A DNA stretch of 64,000 bases from Malurus cyaneus samueli (lineage: Eukaryota; Chordata; Aves; Passeriformes; Maluridae): positions 52,711,943 through 52,775,942 of the forward strand of contig CM019216.1 in the NCBI GenBank assembly GCA_009741485.1, written 5' to 3'. Numbering within the stretch: position 1 is the stretch's first letter; each line of letters begins with the position of its first letter. Under the pieces are notes generated by a model. The model was not told the origin of the DNA. It worked only from the letters and a program-made list of their open reading frames with translations, and did not search any database. Shown here in pieces: positions 14,266 through 28,355 of this stretch. Made by a program: the position numbers and the translations under genes.

Positions 14266-17200
14266 ACCAGTTTTACTGCCAAGTAAGTAAATTCATTTGA
14301 ATACCTAACATCAGTATTGTTCATAGAAAGATTTTCCCCAAAAAATGTTTTTTAAATAAGCATACAAGTTCTTAGTAAAAAACTGTCAACTTTAAAGTAT
14401 TTCCTATGACAATGTAATTCTATTATTTTCAAAATTGGTAAAATCACTGTTGAGTAAATGCGATAAAATATAGCTCGGGCTAATGAATTAGGTCATTGAG
14501 TATTTAGACAACAGTTTCAGATTAAAGTTTACTAATCTGATTTCAGTTGAAAGTCTCAAAACCAGCTGTAAATTAAACCCAGCAAAGTGGAAACAAACAA
14601 TCATTTCAACATCTCTTGACAAAGCTTTTTCTTGGTTTTCAGACAGCACTGAGATCACAACTTTAAATTTAACTTTCCAATGCATTTCCACATGCTGTTC
14701 TTCCTAGAGCAGTTACTTCAGCACCTTAGGACAGAAGCAGCAAAAGCTACTCCTACTCACACCTTTCCAGTCAAAGAAAGTTGTGATGGCAGTGGCAAAT
14801 CAGCAGCCACCCAGCCTACACAAAAAAAAGCCAATCTTCAAAAGGGCCGAAGCCAAACAAGGCAGCTCTATCAATATTTGCACAGATTTGTCCAGGAGTG
14901 AGTAAGTTCTTCGAGTTCCAGGAGGCACGAGTGCCCCAGGGATGGACGGCACGGTGTCCGTCACAGAGATAAGCGGCGCTTGATGCCCGGGCAGCTGGCA
15001 TGCTGCCACCCATCCCGTTTCTCCATTTCAGTGCGAGTTTTACACAGGAGGCAGGAGGCCAGCAGGGAACTGAGGGAGGCTGGGAGGGAGAATGGCAGCA
15101 GCACCACAAATTGCATGTCCTTCCAGGAGTCCTTAATCCTGTGTGACATGTGCCACTGCTTTCAAATCCGCGTAGAGCCAGGCCTGTTTTCCACACTGCT
15201 GCACTACGCAGAGACTGCCAGTGCCCCGCTCAAGCACTTCTCTGCTGGTACTGCATGGGTTCAAATGGCAGCAAATTCTCTTTTCCTCTTTCTGAGTTCG
15301 TACTCAATTTACAGGATTCAATCTGATCCTGTGAGATGTATTCATAACAAGAAACTCCAATTCACACTAGAACTCTCCTAGTAAGATTAACCAGCATTCA
15401 GCTAAACACATGCTTCTTCAGTGTGGAAGATGTGCTGGTCCATTGCTGGGTCCTAAGAAAGCAAATATATCAATTTAGCTAATTCTAGCTCTAGCAAAAT
15501 ATGGCAGCAGTGTGGGAAAATACACCAACAGTTCAAACGAATTAGGAATAGATTTCTGCAATGATACAAATTTCCAATATGTTTTACCACAGACTCAAAA
15601 TAAAAAATAAACAAAACCATTAAAAAAATTTAAAAAAAGAAAAAAAGAAAGATAACCCAAAACATTCGCAGATGTTACAGCACTGATCTTAGTGTGGGAA
15701 ACTGGTGGAGTTCAAAGGACTTGAAGAAGCAACCTCAGCCTACAAAAAGACCAAACCTTGACAGTGTTAGACCAGCCCCGATGTCACTTGTCACTCTTTC
15801 CTCTCTTTACAAAACGTGTCCTTAGGATAAGCAACCTGATCTAAATATTAGGTTTATCATCTTTGGTGGCAAGCTCTGTGTGCACATTTAGGCTGAAAGA
15901 TATTTGAGTCTTAGAGCTTTCTCCTCCTAATTTTTCATGGCTCAGGAGAAATCTTTGTTGATAGTGGTGTTGGTAAGGGCCATCAGGATTACTTGTTCTG
16001 TACCACCTCCTGTTTCACTGGAATGAAAAAAAAACAGTCAATGCTAAGCATTGTTAAAAATATTAAATCTCCCGATGAAGCAAACTGAATCAAGTTGTTG
16101 TTAGATGAGAGCACAAACCATCAGGAAATTGTATCTTAGACCCTGTCTACACAAGTCTCTGTCCTCCACCACAGAACCTGACCAAAAATCAGAACCTGAG
16201 AATTGTCAGACATTTCTTTTTCCTATGAATTCAGGCTACTCAAGGATCTAAGTGGAGGCAGCCAAGTCTGTAACTCTTGTCCCAGAAGCCTGATGTCAAA
16301 AACACTGCCTCAAGTACGTCTCAGCAAGAGCCAGGTGCCCAGGTTTCCAAACATGACTTGAAAAACTCTATTATTGTATTGACAAAGAGTACCAAGGGCA
16401 AAATGCCAGAGACACTAAACTCAAAGAGCTGCCACTGAGGGCTTTTTCTGCCTCTAGAGAAAATACAACCCTCACTGAAAGAACAGCAAAAAAAAACAAC
16501 TGTAGCTACCACTTCAACCAAGCACGAGGCGAAAGCACTGTCTAAAGCTTCCACCCTCATTCCCAGTGCTGGTTCAGTGGCTGGCTCTCATCCCTGGGGA
16601 GCAGCAAGCCTGAGCCCTGGCCCTGCTCAGCACCACCCTGTGAGGAGAATGCCCTGGGTGTCTCTGAGGAGTGAGGGCACCCTCCTGCCTGCTGACCTCT
16701 TTCTCATCCAAACCTTTGGATACAGGCAACTAATTAGGAGCTCTAAGGTCTAAACTGGGAGTCCTGATTATGGGATGTTTCCTTTGGAGAATAGCACCCG
16801 CAAGGTCCAGTGAGGCTTCATGGGAAGCAAGCCAGCACAGGACCATGTGTTGCTCCACACCTTCTGTCTGCCTGTACACATCCATGATACATCATTGAGG
16901 AAAGCCACCCTGGGATATTTATGGCTCTGTAGTTCTGTCTCAGTCAACAGAAGAGCCATTTTCAATCACCCTCTATTGCAACCTGGACCTGCTCAGATCT
17001 GCTTCTGCTGTTGATTAAGGAGGAGGGATGGCAGGAGCCCTTGGCCACACCGCAGAGCACATTTACTGCCCCCTCTGCCCTTTCCCTGATGTCACTTTTT
17101 TATTATGACATTATACCAAACCACAATGGGGATTAACCACCCCCGTATAAGCTTATTATAGGCTTATGCAGGCTGCTAGAGCTTGGCTTTGGATGGCATT

Positions 17201-20200
17201 TATTTTAATGAGCCTCGGGCTGATGTCACCATCACACCCATGGTTGTGTATCCCCATCCAGCGCTAAAATGAATGCAGAATGTATCGTCAAGCTGCTCTG
17301 TACAGTCTATACAGAGGTGTCAAAATCCTGATGACATACACTGAAAAAAAAAAACCTGGCTGATGATGCAATGGCAAAATAAAAACGTTGAGATAGAACT
17401 AAGGGAATAATAATTATTGTCCATAATGAAACAGCACTGCTGAGTGAGCAACACTTGGTGATGATAACCACTTGCATGTACTCTGCACGGCTCACCTGGA
17501 GCAATGGATATGCAAAGGTTTCATTTGTGCACATTAAAACACAGTACAAGGAGGTAAACCAGCCTATTCTACTTATCAAAAATTTGGGAGGGGAGAAAGA
17601 GGATTTTCATCAAATTATACAGCTGTGCAGTGCTGAATCAGCTCCGTTTACCTGTGGATTAATAGCAGGATATTCAACACTGATAACCCCCAGAAAAGGA
17701 TGAAATTTGGTATTTCTTCATTTTAACTGAGAGCTGAGGGAAAGAACTTAAAATAAGCAGCTGAATGCAAGGACAACCTGTTGCAGTCACCTTTGTAAGA
17801 ACTAGAGCAGCAACAGACATTAAAATACTGATTTGTGAGAAATCTGTACTAATTCTCTTTGCAACTCACAGGCATTTTCATTGGAACTCTTTCACTATCG
17901 TTAAATTAAACCAAGTGTCTTTAACACAGGCAGAGAAACAAATATGGACTCACCAAGAAAAAAGTTAAACCAGCACTGAGTGTCTCAGCTCCTCTTATTA
18001 ACTTCATCACCAAAGACATGGCTAGGCCTGCACTGACTCAGAAAATGTGTGAAAAAAGGTTCCTCAGTTGAATATGTCTGTGGAACTTCATTAACTCTCC
18101 TTCTCATTCCAGAACTGCAGGATCTAAGCCAATATATTCTGCAACAATTTCCTTTCCAGTCAGTGCAGGCAGAGGTACTGACTCTGCCATGTGCACTCAT
18201 GCTGGTGAAAAATTTTAGATAATAGAGAAATAAAGGTAATACTAGGCTACCTCTTTAATACCTGCATTTTATGGGACTACAGGGTTTTCAAACAGCTATA
18301 TCATAACAGTCTGTCGCAAGCGTATTGGGTGTTTCAGTTTGCCAGACCTGTCATAATAAATTAATTACAGGATGTTGCAGAAGTGGCTGAGTTCCAGCAG
18401 CATCTTGCACAGTTTAATATAGACCTATTTCCCCATTTCGATGTATTTGTGGTTAGATAAATCCTCAGAAAATTTACAGCTGCTACACACTAGTTTATTA
18501 TACTCCCTGTCTTTGCAGGCGATATAAATGCAACAAAAATTTGAAGTCTGCTCAGAGCATAGATTTTACTGATATTACTTTACCGGAGTGGAAACATTTT
18601 TTTCCCGCTAAAAGGTGCATCTGCAGTTTCTGCTGATTATTTACATTTGAGCATTACACAGGACTTGTAAACTTGCTTGTCACAGCCGAACACAGGGCAA
18701 ATTCATTTGGCTTGACAAAGTCCTCACAAAAAATCAGGTGGACAAAGTTTTAGATGAAATGCAGAGCTGACATCTCCATCTATGACTGCAAGATGGAAAA
18801 TATTTTCCCAGTCTTTAAGGCTAGTATACACTAATTGCAGCCACGTTGCTGTGGCTCAAAGCCTAATCCTTGCTGACTTTGCAGGAGCTTTGAGTAGAGG
18901 AGTCCATGTACTCCGAGCAGCTTGCAGGACTGGGATTGTGCATAAACATCTCACTGCTGGTAAACAGCCCCTGCTGAAGGGGAGGGCAGCCAGCAACTGC
19001 TCATGCAACAGATGAACAAAAGACACGGCTCTTGCCAAAACCACTGTGAGCAGAACACACCCACGTGTAAGAAAAGGATCATATAAAAGTTTAAAAGAGC
19101 AGCTTGACTCTTGGTGTGAAGTTCCAGTCTCTGCTGTAGCTGTTTTGTACCACATGAAGAGGCTGGAGAGGACTGAATCAAGGCAGAGGTGCCCACTGTA
19201 AAAGGCAACAACTATAAAGGTGATTTCTGAAGACCTGTGCCAAAAATCAGGGAATGAAAGCTTCATGTATCCCAACAGCTCTGCCAGTCATAGACTCTGT
19301 GGAACTTTTCAGGCTGTAGCTCAGAGTTATAACACTACGGAGCTAAGAGTTACTGGAGAGACACAGCATGTTCTTCATGGGTTCTGAGAGTTCATCTAGA
19401 AAGCTTCTGTAAATGGCACAAAACAAATGCTTTAAAAAGTGAAGTGGTTAAATATCTGAATTTCCAAAGTCTAAAAAACATGACTGAAGCAACCAAAGCT
19501 CTGCTATAACACACCTACATCTATCTTCTGTTCCTTCTTCTTAAGTTCCAATTTCTAATTGCCACATTTTTGTAAAGTCTCCCCCAAGCAGCAGCTCTCT
19601 TCTCAAGTTGCTTATTTCCCTCTCTCAGACCTCCTCTTGTTTCTATTCCCTACATGCAGCAGTTCTGTTCCTAAAGCATGTATTCTAAACTCCAAGCAAT
19701 AAAACCCCTTCAACTTACACATTGTATTTTTACAAGTGCAGGTGTACATCTTTAAGTTAATTTGTCGAAATTATTCTGCATGGACATTGGACAGAACACT
19801 AAGGGAAAAATCAGGAGTACCAAACTCTACATGAATCTTCCTGGCCTCCCTCCACCACTCAGAAAATATTTCTATCCCCTCCCAATTTCCACATCCATAA
19901 AATAGGTTGCACTGCATACATACTAATTTCATACATGCTGGAAAAGGATCATTAAAAAACCCCATCACTCTTTTTGTTTACCAAACAAGTGTTTTTGCTT
20001 TAGTCTGTTCCCGCCTTAAACGAAGTATTTCCTATTCACCTGAGTAATTAGAGCAGAAGGATGTAGTGAATGAAGTGCCTCATTATCAAGTTTGCATCCA
20101 CGGTCCCTGCAGAATGGCTACCATGCCGGCTATTTTTCATAGCTGTCTGCTTTTGCTTGTAATGGGCCATTGTTAACCCTAAATGATCCTGACATTCAAT

Positions 20201-22686
20201 TCTCCATCAGACAATTGCGTCCAGCCGGCAGATTTAGTTCACTAGTCAACAGAGACTTTCGGTTGTCATGTTCCTCTGTGTTCTCATTAGCCCTTCTTTG
20301 ACTGTGATCCATCCCCTACTGCCTTCTGAATTAAGTGATGCTACAAATACACTTATTATGTTTTATGATGTCTGCTCCTCAAATTATTTTAAGGAAAAAA
20401 CTAAATGCAATTTGATGGCTATTGGGAAACACAGGAAAAATGTGGCCATCCATTTTCTTCTGTGCTGCTTATTTACGCACAGCGCTCGATATCTCTGCCT
20501 TATCATAAAAACATAATAGCAACTGTATGGTGTAACAACACACACAAAACCTACAAACACCAGAACAATGAAAGACCTACGACGCTGCTATCACCAGCAG
20601 CTATAAATATCTAATATTCACCCTTTTTTAAGCAACTTTTTATCTGTTTTGTTCCAGTAATGAACTTGTGTCACCCTCCAAGGAAGTCTCACAGAGACTT
20701 ATAACTCTTGCATTTTAATTCACACATCAATGGTTTAGGGAGCAATTTTGTAGGACACTTCTAATTCTTCATCTTAAAAAAAAAAAAGGGGGGGGGGGGA
20801 AATTTTCAGCAGGCAATTCCTTCTGGAATTCTTTACTTTCACTGAAATTTAGGCCCTCTAAGTACTTGCACAATATTCAGCAAATGCATGATATTCACTG
20901 TAAGGTGATTTTAAGAAATATGTAGACTGCATTAACACAGAAACAAGAAGCATTGTATTAAGCTTTTAAATTAAAACTTCCTTTTTAAACCATTACACTA
21001 ATCCAAACTCTTTAAAAGTTCTATCCCTTTTTTGTAAATTTAAAATCCCAACAGCAATGCCTGAAGAATAAAGACTCTAGTAACATCAAAAAGCAGTTCT
21101 TCTTAAAATTAATGTATCAACCATGTTTCTGAAAAAAAGGTAAAAACTTCTTTGCCATTGTGCCATGCTCATAATTTGTTAAAAAGATTTTAGGGTGAAG
21201 GTTCTAATTTTAACACTGAAGGATCATAGACTTTTTTTAATTTCAGGTATTTTTGTTCCTTTTCTGTTAAATGAATGTAGAAAACTAGCACCAGTGACAC
21301 TGTGTATAAAGGAATAGGAGTCTCTAACCAACCATGTGGTAGGGAAGAAAAAAACATACAGAAGCAAAACAAAAGCTATTGCCATTACAAGGAAACATTA
21401 TGAAAAGTTTATTTTCAACTCCTGCATTTTCATGTTTGGCTCTTATCTGATTCCTTCTGCTTAATTGTTATTTGGAACTGTGCCTTGGAAGACACTACTG
21501 CTGCCTCTCCTCTCAATTTGGAAAGTGTGGCAAAGCAGCTCTATTCAGCTTCAGAGCAGTGAACATAATTGGAGCCCTAGTTCGCAAGCATGAAAGGAGG
21601 TGCAGTGCCTTTGATTAGAACTACCATCTCTCCGTGGTGTTTATCTGAAGTGTTATTTCTGTCTTCAGTGTCGACAATGCCAAATTAACATTTTACAATG
21701 CTTTCCAATGAGCTCCCAGATCTTGGCTACTGCTCAGCTCTCCCTGACGTGCAGCCTGATGTCACGCTCTGCCCTTGTTTTAAACGTGACCCAGGACATT
21801 TTAAGAAATGTAAGATGTTGAGATTTTTTTCCTTTATAAAATCTCTAAATGCCACCTAGGACAATGAGCTGAAATATATTGCAGGGAGATAAGAGGTCCT
21901 TGGCAGGACCAGGCAGCCCCAGGACCAAGGTAATTTTACACCACCTCTGACTGGGGAAAGAGACCTTCAGCACACATTTGCAAACCCCATTTAGGGCAGG
22001 GCTCCATGCACACACTCCAGGCACAGCAAAGCTAGAACTGCTGGCAAATAACCACTGCCAGTGGGGCGAAAAAGGAGTATTCTCTGTGCACTGTACTCGA
22101 AAGAAAAGAAGTTTACAGACTTTTCTGGCTTTAAAACATGTGCAAGGAGGATATTACAATACACAGCAACTAGTCCTCTGCATCTGGGTGCATTTCACAC
22201 ATCAGTGCCCAGCATTGTTATTTTCACTTCTTTTTTTAATGGAATCAAGTGCCCTGTCTACTAAATAAGGGCTTTCTAATTTTATGTTATTTATTGCTTC
22301 AGAGGGGGAGGAGAAAGAATTTCCTAGCAGAGTAAAAATAAACTGGGCATCATGAGCCAGAAAAAATACCAACACTAACTGATAAAGTGTTTTGTTTAAT
22401 ATAAAATATAAATTATTTAACACCATAGATAATTAGGGAAGTCATTAGTAGAAGTTCACAAAATAATACTCAAGTAAAAAAATAATTAATGATACAAGTG
22501 AATAAAGACTACAAGTAAAACAAACAGCATAGTTGGATGTGAAATATATCATTGAGACAAAAGAAAGTATATTTGGCAAGAGTGCTGCCAAAGCAGCCAG
22601 GAACTCTGAAAAAACTGCAATGAATCTTTCCTATGTGCCGCGCACCTCATTTGAAAAATGTAACTCCCTGGAATTTGCAACACTAA
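14266..22686. other. Intergenic sequence, no gene recognised
   Basis: AT-rich non-coding DNA. I see no exon with convincing splice sites and no recognisable protein. A homopolymer junction lies at 20776-20799. The stretch around 17090-17290 is the part that looks most like conserved non-coding DNA, but this cannot be judged without an alignment. Confidence 0.45.
20776..20799. repeat. Homopolymer junction A12-G12
   Basis: Twelve A residues are followed directly by twelve G residues. Such tracts are unstable and prone to sequencing error. Confidence 0.9.
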
Positions 22687-22692
22687 TTTATT
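22687..22692 (-). terminator. Possible AHI1 polyadenylation signal (AATAAA)
   Basis: A canonical AATAAA on the minus strand lies about 600 bp beyond the AHI1 stop codon. A variant ATTAAA lies closer, at 23017-23022. Either could end the 3' UTR. In AT-rich DNA such hexamers are common, so the choice needs transcript data. Confidence 0.25.
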
Positions 22693-23285
22693 TTGATAGG
22701 AACTAGTCCTACTGAAGACAGTGTAGTTGCATAGGTAGCTACTCCACAATTCCCTTCAGAACTGCAAAATGCAGTCCCAGCATATATTTGATGTCAGGAA
22801 AATATTTTTTAAAAGCTTGTCTTTTCAGATTCACCTCAATGTCAGCACTCCTTTGGTATTTTACCGTTCTGAACACCCTTCTATTCTACTTACAGCACAC
22901 TTTAAAACATTAATTTAGTAACTTATGTAGTGGTTGGGCTTGTTTTCACACTTTTTCACTTGATTCTCTGCTCCCAGTGGACTGATCTAAAGCCTACATA
23001 AACGCCCAAGTGAAGGTTTAATCAGATATCAAATTAGCAAACAATGTATTTGAAAGTGTCAGTTCTTTCCCAGTCCAGTGAGGAGCTGAATCTCCAAGTT
23101 CTGTAGATTTCAAGGAACCCAGGGCAAAATTCATCCAAAACAGGTTTGCACCACTGGTAGGTCACAACTGGTACCATTTTGCATATTTAAGTATTCTAAT
23201 TTCTTTGTTTTTAATCCTAGAAGAGTGATCATAATTACAGCGTATAAAATGTGTTATGAAGATCACCCCAGTATTCTGAAATAAA
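22693..23285 (-). other. AHI1: Probable AHI1 3' UTR
   Basis: This is the sequence between the stop codon and the candidate AATAAA. It has no open frame of note and no repeat that I recognise. The 3' boundary is uncertain. Confidence 0.3.
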
Positions 23286-23523
23286 TTATGGCTGTGCGTC
23301 ATGGCATTCGGGCTCAAAGGCAGTATTTGTCCTTCCATTTGTGCTTAAGTTTGAGCTTCTCGCTGCCCTTTTCTTCTTCTTCTTCAATTCCACCCCATGG
23401 GATGTAGGTTCGTTTTCAACACCATTAGCTGTAACTGATGACAGAGGAGTATCGACACTCATTAAGTTGTGCTGATTTTCTCTCTCATTCCTTTGTATCC
23501 TTTTCTTCTTTTTCTTTGTACCT
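23286..23523 (-). CDS. AHI1: AHI1 terminal coding exon: lysine-rich C-terminal tail with stop
   Basis: Last coding exon of the minus-strand gene. The acceptor is a TCTAG preceded by a pyrimidine-rich stretch. The exon opens with one base that completes a CAA codon begun by the exon at 27078-27157, then runs open for 78 codons to a TAA-type stop at the low-coordinate end. The encoded tail is hydrophilic and carries two KKKKKR clusters, one right at the start (GTKKKKKRIQ) and one about 45 residues later (ELKKKKKRAARSS), with a Ser/Thr/Asn-rich spacer. Such clusters resemble nuclear-localisation or acidic-partner-binding signals, but that role is inference. The human AHI1 tail as I remember it is also charged, yet does not align obviously with this exon. 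Assignment therefore rests on splice phase and continuity with the SH3 exon, not on direct similarity. Confidence 0.65.
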
Positions 23524-26500
23524 CTAGAGGAAGGTGGATATAAAAAGAGTAAAAGAAACACAAAGTTAGCCCAAATTTAGAGCTTTTTCCACCTACAGCT
23601 GATGTGTTAGAGCAATTGTCTGCCTGTCCTCTTGAGCACAATGCTGAAACAACTACAAAAACTACTGTTCCACAGCAGAACAAAGACAGAAAAACCATGA
23701 AGACAAAATATGAGACCACTCCACTAGTCTACTTTTTTATCATAGCATTGCTTTGAAAAGAACTGCTCGTGATCTCAAAAATCAGCTCATCTTGATCAAT
23801 AGACAACAGATGTAATTAAAAAATACAAATTACCAGTCTCCTCCGCTCATAAAAGAAATTGCACCTTTTTTTTTTTACTTTCCTAAGCTCAGACACCAAA
23901 ATACTTACAATTAAGGAGAGATTCCTGGTTTATTTATACAACAAGAATAAGACACGCCGTCAAAGTGAATAAGATTAGCTTTTCCATTTTAATTTACCTG
24001 AACATGGACAGAGTCAGAAATCACTTTAATATCTATTTATGCTTTTCAGGCTTCATACGTGCCAAAAGGATCAGCCAAGCTCCTGTATCCCAGTGAGAGC
24101 CTCTGACTGGTTTTGCACACGATGCTGTGAATTATGCAGCTGTTACACCACTTCTACCATGAATTCCCACTCTTGCCAGAAGTTGTAACTTTACTTAACT
24201 ATAAATGTGTAACAACACTTCGACTCTAACTTTTCAAAGGAAGGTACTGTCTTTGTTAAAAATTTGTATTGTGCTAGCACAAAAGGGTCTTGGTTTATGG
24301 TCTGAACTGTTATGTTTAATGCTGCTTAAACACATAAGCAAATGGATGACTGAAGACTGAAAAATGTAATGTGTGTCTTTTCCACAAAAAGGGTGCTGCT
24401 AGAAGTGCGCACTGTTGATGACACTGTGCTAATGTAATCAGACTTTATAGATTAAAATGTTTACACATCAACCTTGCAAATGAACTGATGAATATCTGCC
24501 TACAGTTGGAATTTTCTTTTAAGCTAAACTATATGCTTATGAATATGTGGATTGCTGCAGCTCTAGTCCTGGAACATCCTAAGGAAAAGATTCTGGAGTC
24601 TAAGACTCTCTGTGTTAGGATTCCTAGAACAATCTGGGGAGTACTGCTGCATGAAGAAACTAGGGTATAAAGTCATAATTATTCCATGATGTAAGTACCA
24701 GTGTACCAAACAGAGTGTTCAGCTGGGTCTTGTGTAAATTTATGCAGAGAGCACTACCTGGGGTAGCTCAACAGAAGCATGCAATGGGAACATATATATG
24801 GAGATAATGGCTGTACTGACAAATAGCAGCTAATCATTCACTTTCAAAAGGTAAGATTACTATGCTATTTCCAATATAAAGCTACTCTAATTTTGAGAAG
24901 AAGTTTTCATCTTTTTATTATTTGAACATCAGATGTGATAATGTATCAAATCTTCAATTAAAGTCACTTAGCATCCTTTCTCTATTTCTCCTGGAGTCCG
25001 CAGAAGATACCTTAACTGCGTGGCTAAGATAAAAGTCTACTAACATCTTCTATAAAATTTGTTTTCCTATTGCAAACCCATATTTTCTACCCAGAAATTC
25101 TCAGAGATAGACACTTCATAAGGACTTGCTTTTTTACAGCAGGTATTGTGACCGTAATGAACAATACTCTTCTAATAAGCAAACCAGCAATCGTTCATTT
25201 GGCTTAGAGAGTTGTGCAGGTGGTAAAGTTTCACTTCTCCGTATTGAAAGTGTGTGCTTGGCAACCACATCTCACTTGATTCTTAGGAATTATGTGGTAA
25301 ATAAACTTCCTACCATACACATCAAAGTGAAATGGATATTACGTGTATTTTCACAGAAAACAGAAAAATAACAGTATGTTGTAGGTGGAGCAACTATTTC
25401 AGTACAGATTGGACTGGATCCCAAGTCATGTTGATATTGCTGTTAGATGCTGAAATATAAACCTTTTCCTTTTGCATGCATGTGAATTTTTAAGGAAATT
25501 CAAGACACAGTGACTGCAGTGAGCAAGAAAAATACAGTTCTGTCAGAGCCCTGGCAGGTCATGGTATTGGTAATAGTGAAGTGAGAGTTTTCATGAAAAA
25601 CAGGCAGCCACGTTTCTGAGCTGTTTTATTATCTGATCTGTGTTGCATAAACACCTATAAAAAGAAATACATGGCAGTTTTTGAAACTAGTGGCATCAGC
25701 AGTGTCAGAGGATCCTTTTCTCTTCTAGCTCTCACAATAAGGCAAATCTTTACTGTAGTCTTTTCTGAAAAAAAACCCTGGTACATGTGGTCACTGGCAT
25801 GAAGTGCTATAACATGAAGCATGAATCAATTGAGACTAGAATCTCCATCATGCTCCTGCTCCCTGTAGTTCAGGATGAGGGAGCACATTCCAGTGACTCA
25901 GGCATGTAGGTGTGTTCTCTCACCTTTTTGAAATGTAATTGAAATGATTTTGGGGCTCTGTTCCTTCAGTGTGGCACCTCCTTAGGACAGCCCTAGTTCC
26001 CATTAAAATTAACATTCATAATTGGTACGACTCCAAATTCTTGAATTTGCTTAAACCATTTATGATTCCACATTTTAAATCTGTGGTCCCACATTTTTCA
26101 GTAGATGCCCTGGAAAGGTCACTTGAAATAATTGTTTCCTGAAGTTCTACCAATGGAGTTGAGTCATCCCAAATTTTTGACACTGACTTCTAACAGACTG
26201 TGTCAACCGTCACAGCAACTGTGCTTTTAAAGCATTTCCTTCCTTAATGTATATATTGTCAGAATAGTTGTGCCCAAAATTCAGCACTGAATTCTGTCAA
26301 TGTGTAGTTGTACAGCCCCATCTTCATCATGAGGGTTAAACTTTCCATTCACAATTTATTATCAAATCTAGACACCTAGATACAGCTGGAGATACAAAAC
26401 TAAGATTTAAAGGCAGGTCAAAATTAGGTATGTGTGTGCATCTGCAGCATAATGGACAGATTATTTATAGGAGGAGGGAACTAGTCTGGGAAATGATCAC

Positions 26501-27077
26501 TGAAATAAGGTAAGGTGGCAGATACTATAGCAAACACGGGAAGTACTTTCAGATTTTTGATCAATTTTTGAAGTACAAATGGTTGCAATAGCTAAAGATA
26601 TTGTGGAAGCTCTTATTCAAAACACTGAGATCTTATCTGCTTACAGCTTTCACACAGCAGAGAGATATGATTTTTTAAAAATGCAAGTGTCACCATCAAA
26701 GGTGCTGCTGGCATCTTTTTAGAATGTGACAACCTTTTGGAATTTGCATTAATTAATTTTCAGAAGGTGCAAAAATAGTTTGCAGTCTGCAGCAATAAAT
26801 GCTAACACATAGCTAAGGGACGCCAAGGAACAACCTCATAATGCTGAGTTTTGATTGTCATGTACATTACAGTCTTTGCTCTTTTGGGGATATGCACATG
26901 TATATGCACTTTTATTTCTTCCACATTTTAGGTGTGAAACACCCTCTAACTGATTACCCTAAAGCTAACTTCTTGTTTTACTTGAAAAACAAAATAACTC
27001 TTCCAAAATTTCTTACAGTTTTCAAACAGCAGTTGTAGAAATAACATTGCAAATTGTTTCAAGTGTTTCTTCCTTAC
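23524..27077 (-). other. AHI1: AHI1 intron
   Basis: Intron between the last two coding exons, with a GTAAGG donor and a TAG acceptor. No repeat or further exon was recognised inside. Confidence 0.5.
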
Positions 27078-27157
27078 TGTATTGCAGGTGAGTCTTCATC
27101 TGTGACACGTTTGGAGATAGATTTTAGGTTCCCTGACTTACTGGTGACTGGTGACAT
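27078..27157 (-). CDS. AHI1: AHI1 internal exon (C-terminal tail)
   Basis: This 80-bp exon has a strong acceptor (TTTCTTTTGCAG) and a GTAAGG donor. It starts in phase 0, exactly where the exon at 37392-37492 ends, and encodes 26 residues (MSPVTSKSGNLKSISKRVTD, then EDSPAI) plus two bases of a Gln codon finished by the terminal exon. If the donor were ignored the frame would hit a stop at the next codon, so an alternative transcript ending here is possible. The segment is Ser/Lys-rich, has no recognisable domain, and lies in the poorly conserved region after the SH3 domain. Confidence 0.65.
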
Positions 27158-28299
27158 CTGCAAAAGAAACAAAAAAAGCAGGAAGGTAAAAACATGATAG
27201 GCAATGGGGCCAACACATGTGCACAGAAAACCCACCAGCTTCCTGAATAAGGAGAGAATATACCTCGTTTGAAAAAGAATGTCTATCAGCCTTAAAATGT
27301 TAACTCCTGTGTGGTTACAAACAAGGAAACAGTGCTCTGCTATAAAAAAAAAGCTACTTGCAAATAAAAGACAGTTTTCAGATATGTGTAGAAACAAAAG
27401 GTTACCAATCTACTTAAAAACAGCTTAAAACACACATTGTCTTAAAAGATTTGTTTTTTGAGCTGCTACAAGTGAAAAAGCAGAATGCTAAAAGGCCTTC
27501 TCATTGCACAGTTTTCACAAGAAAAACTTGTCTTTTTTTAAGCCATTCAACAGCTTTTCAAATCACTCCAGGCTATCTTGTAATTCAGGTCTAAAAAGAT
27601 GCCCAAATCTGGAAAAGTAAATTGTCTCTTTTCCGAAGTAATTACTGGGTCTCTGTACAACTTCCTCCCTCTACAAATGTCTCCTAATTCTAACAGTAAT
27701 TTCATACTTGATGAAAGAATTCCCATAGGGAAATGTGAGTGCCCTTCATGAGTCTTCAGAGACAGGTTATTTTATTAGTTTAATATTATTTTTCTGCTGA
27801 CTTAGAATAAACAGGTCAAGCTCCCATTGACTTACTGAATTCATACATGCACACTGCCCACAACAAGCATGTTCAAACATTAGTCATTAGAATAAGTCTG
27901 CTGTAAAAACACAGATTGCTGGATTAGTTCAGACAAAAGCCAGCCTATTAGAATACAATAATGTAGCATTGGCAGGGTTAGGAAGAAAAATCATCTACTT
28001 CACACACAAAATCCTTGTTAATACAGCAATAAACTTGAGACTAAGCCAATGGTAAAAGTAAACACAAAAGAAGGAAATATAATACCACTGATATGAAAAT
28101 ACAAGGGAGTGTTGTGAAGGGAACGACTCCAAGTAATTAATACTTCCTTCAGCATTATAACTGTGTGGTTCCTTGTCATATGCAGTTATGAATTCACTTT
28201 GCTTGCAGTCAAAACAAAATCTTTTTCAGTAAATCCCGTGTGAATGATGTCAAACCATTTTTTACCTGCCTTTTTGAATAAATACTACAGAATCTTCTC

Positions 28300-28355
28300 A
28301 CTGTACTAATACTATAATCAAACATGAACTGTACTAATGCTATAATCAAACATGA
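28300..28355. repeat. Tandem duplication, 28 bp x 2
   Basis: Two adjacent 28-bp copies starting ACTGTACTAAT and ending CAAACATGA, differing at one base (A versus G). Confidence 0.9.

Noticed and set aside
1..23000. Search for MYB, the expected neighbour on this side of AHI1
   Set aside because: No Myb repeat or other MYB coding sequence was recognised. In mammals the two genes are tens of kilobases apart, so MYB probably lies outside the window.
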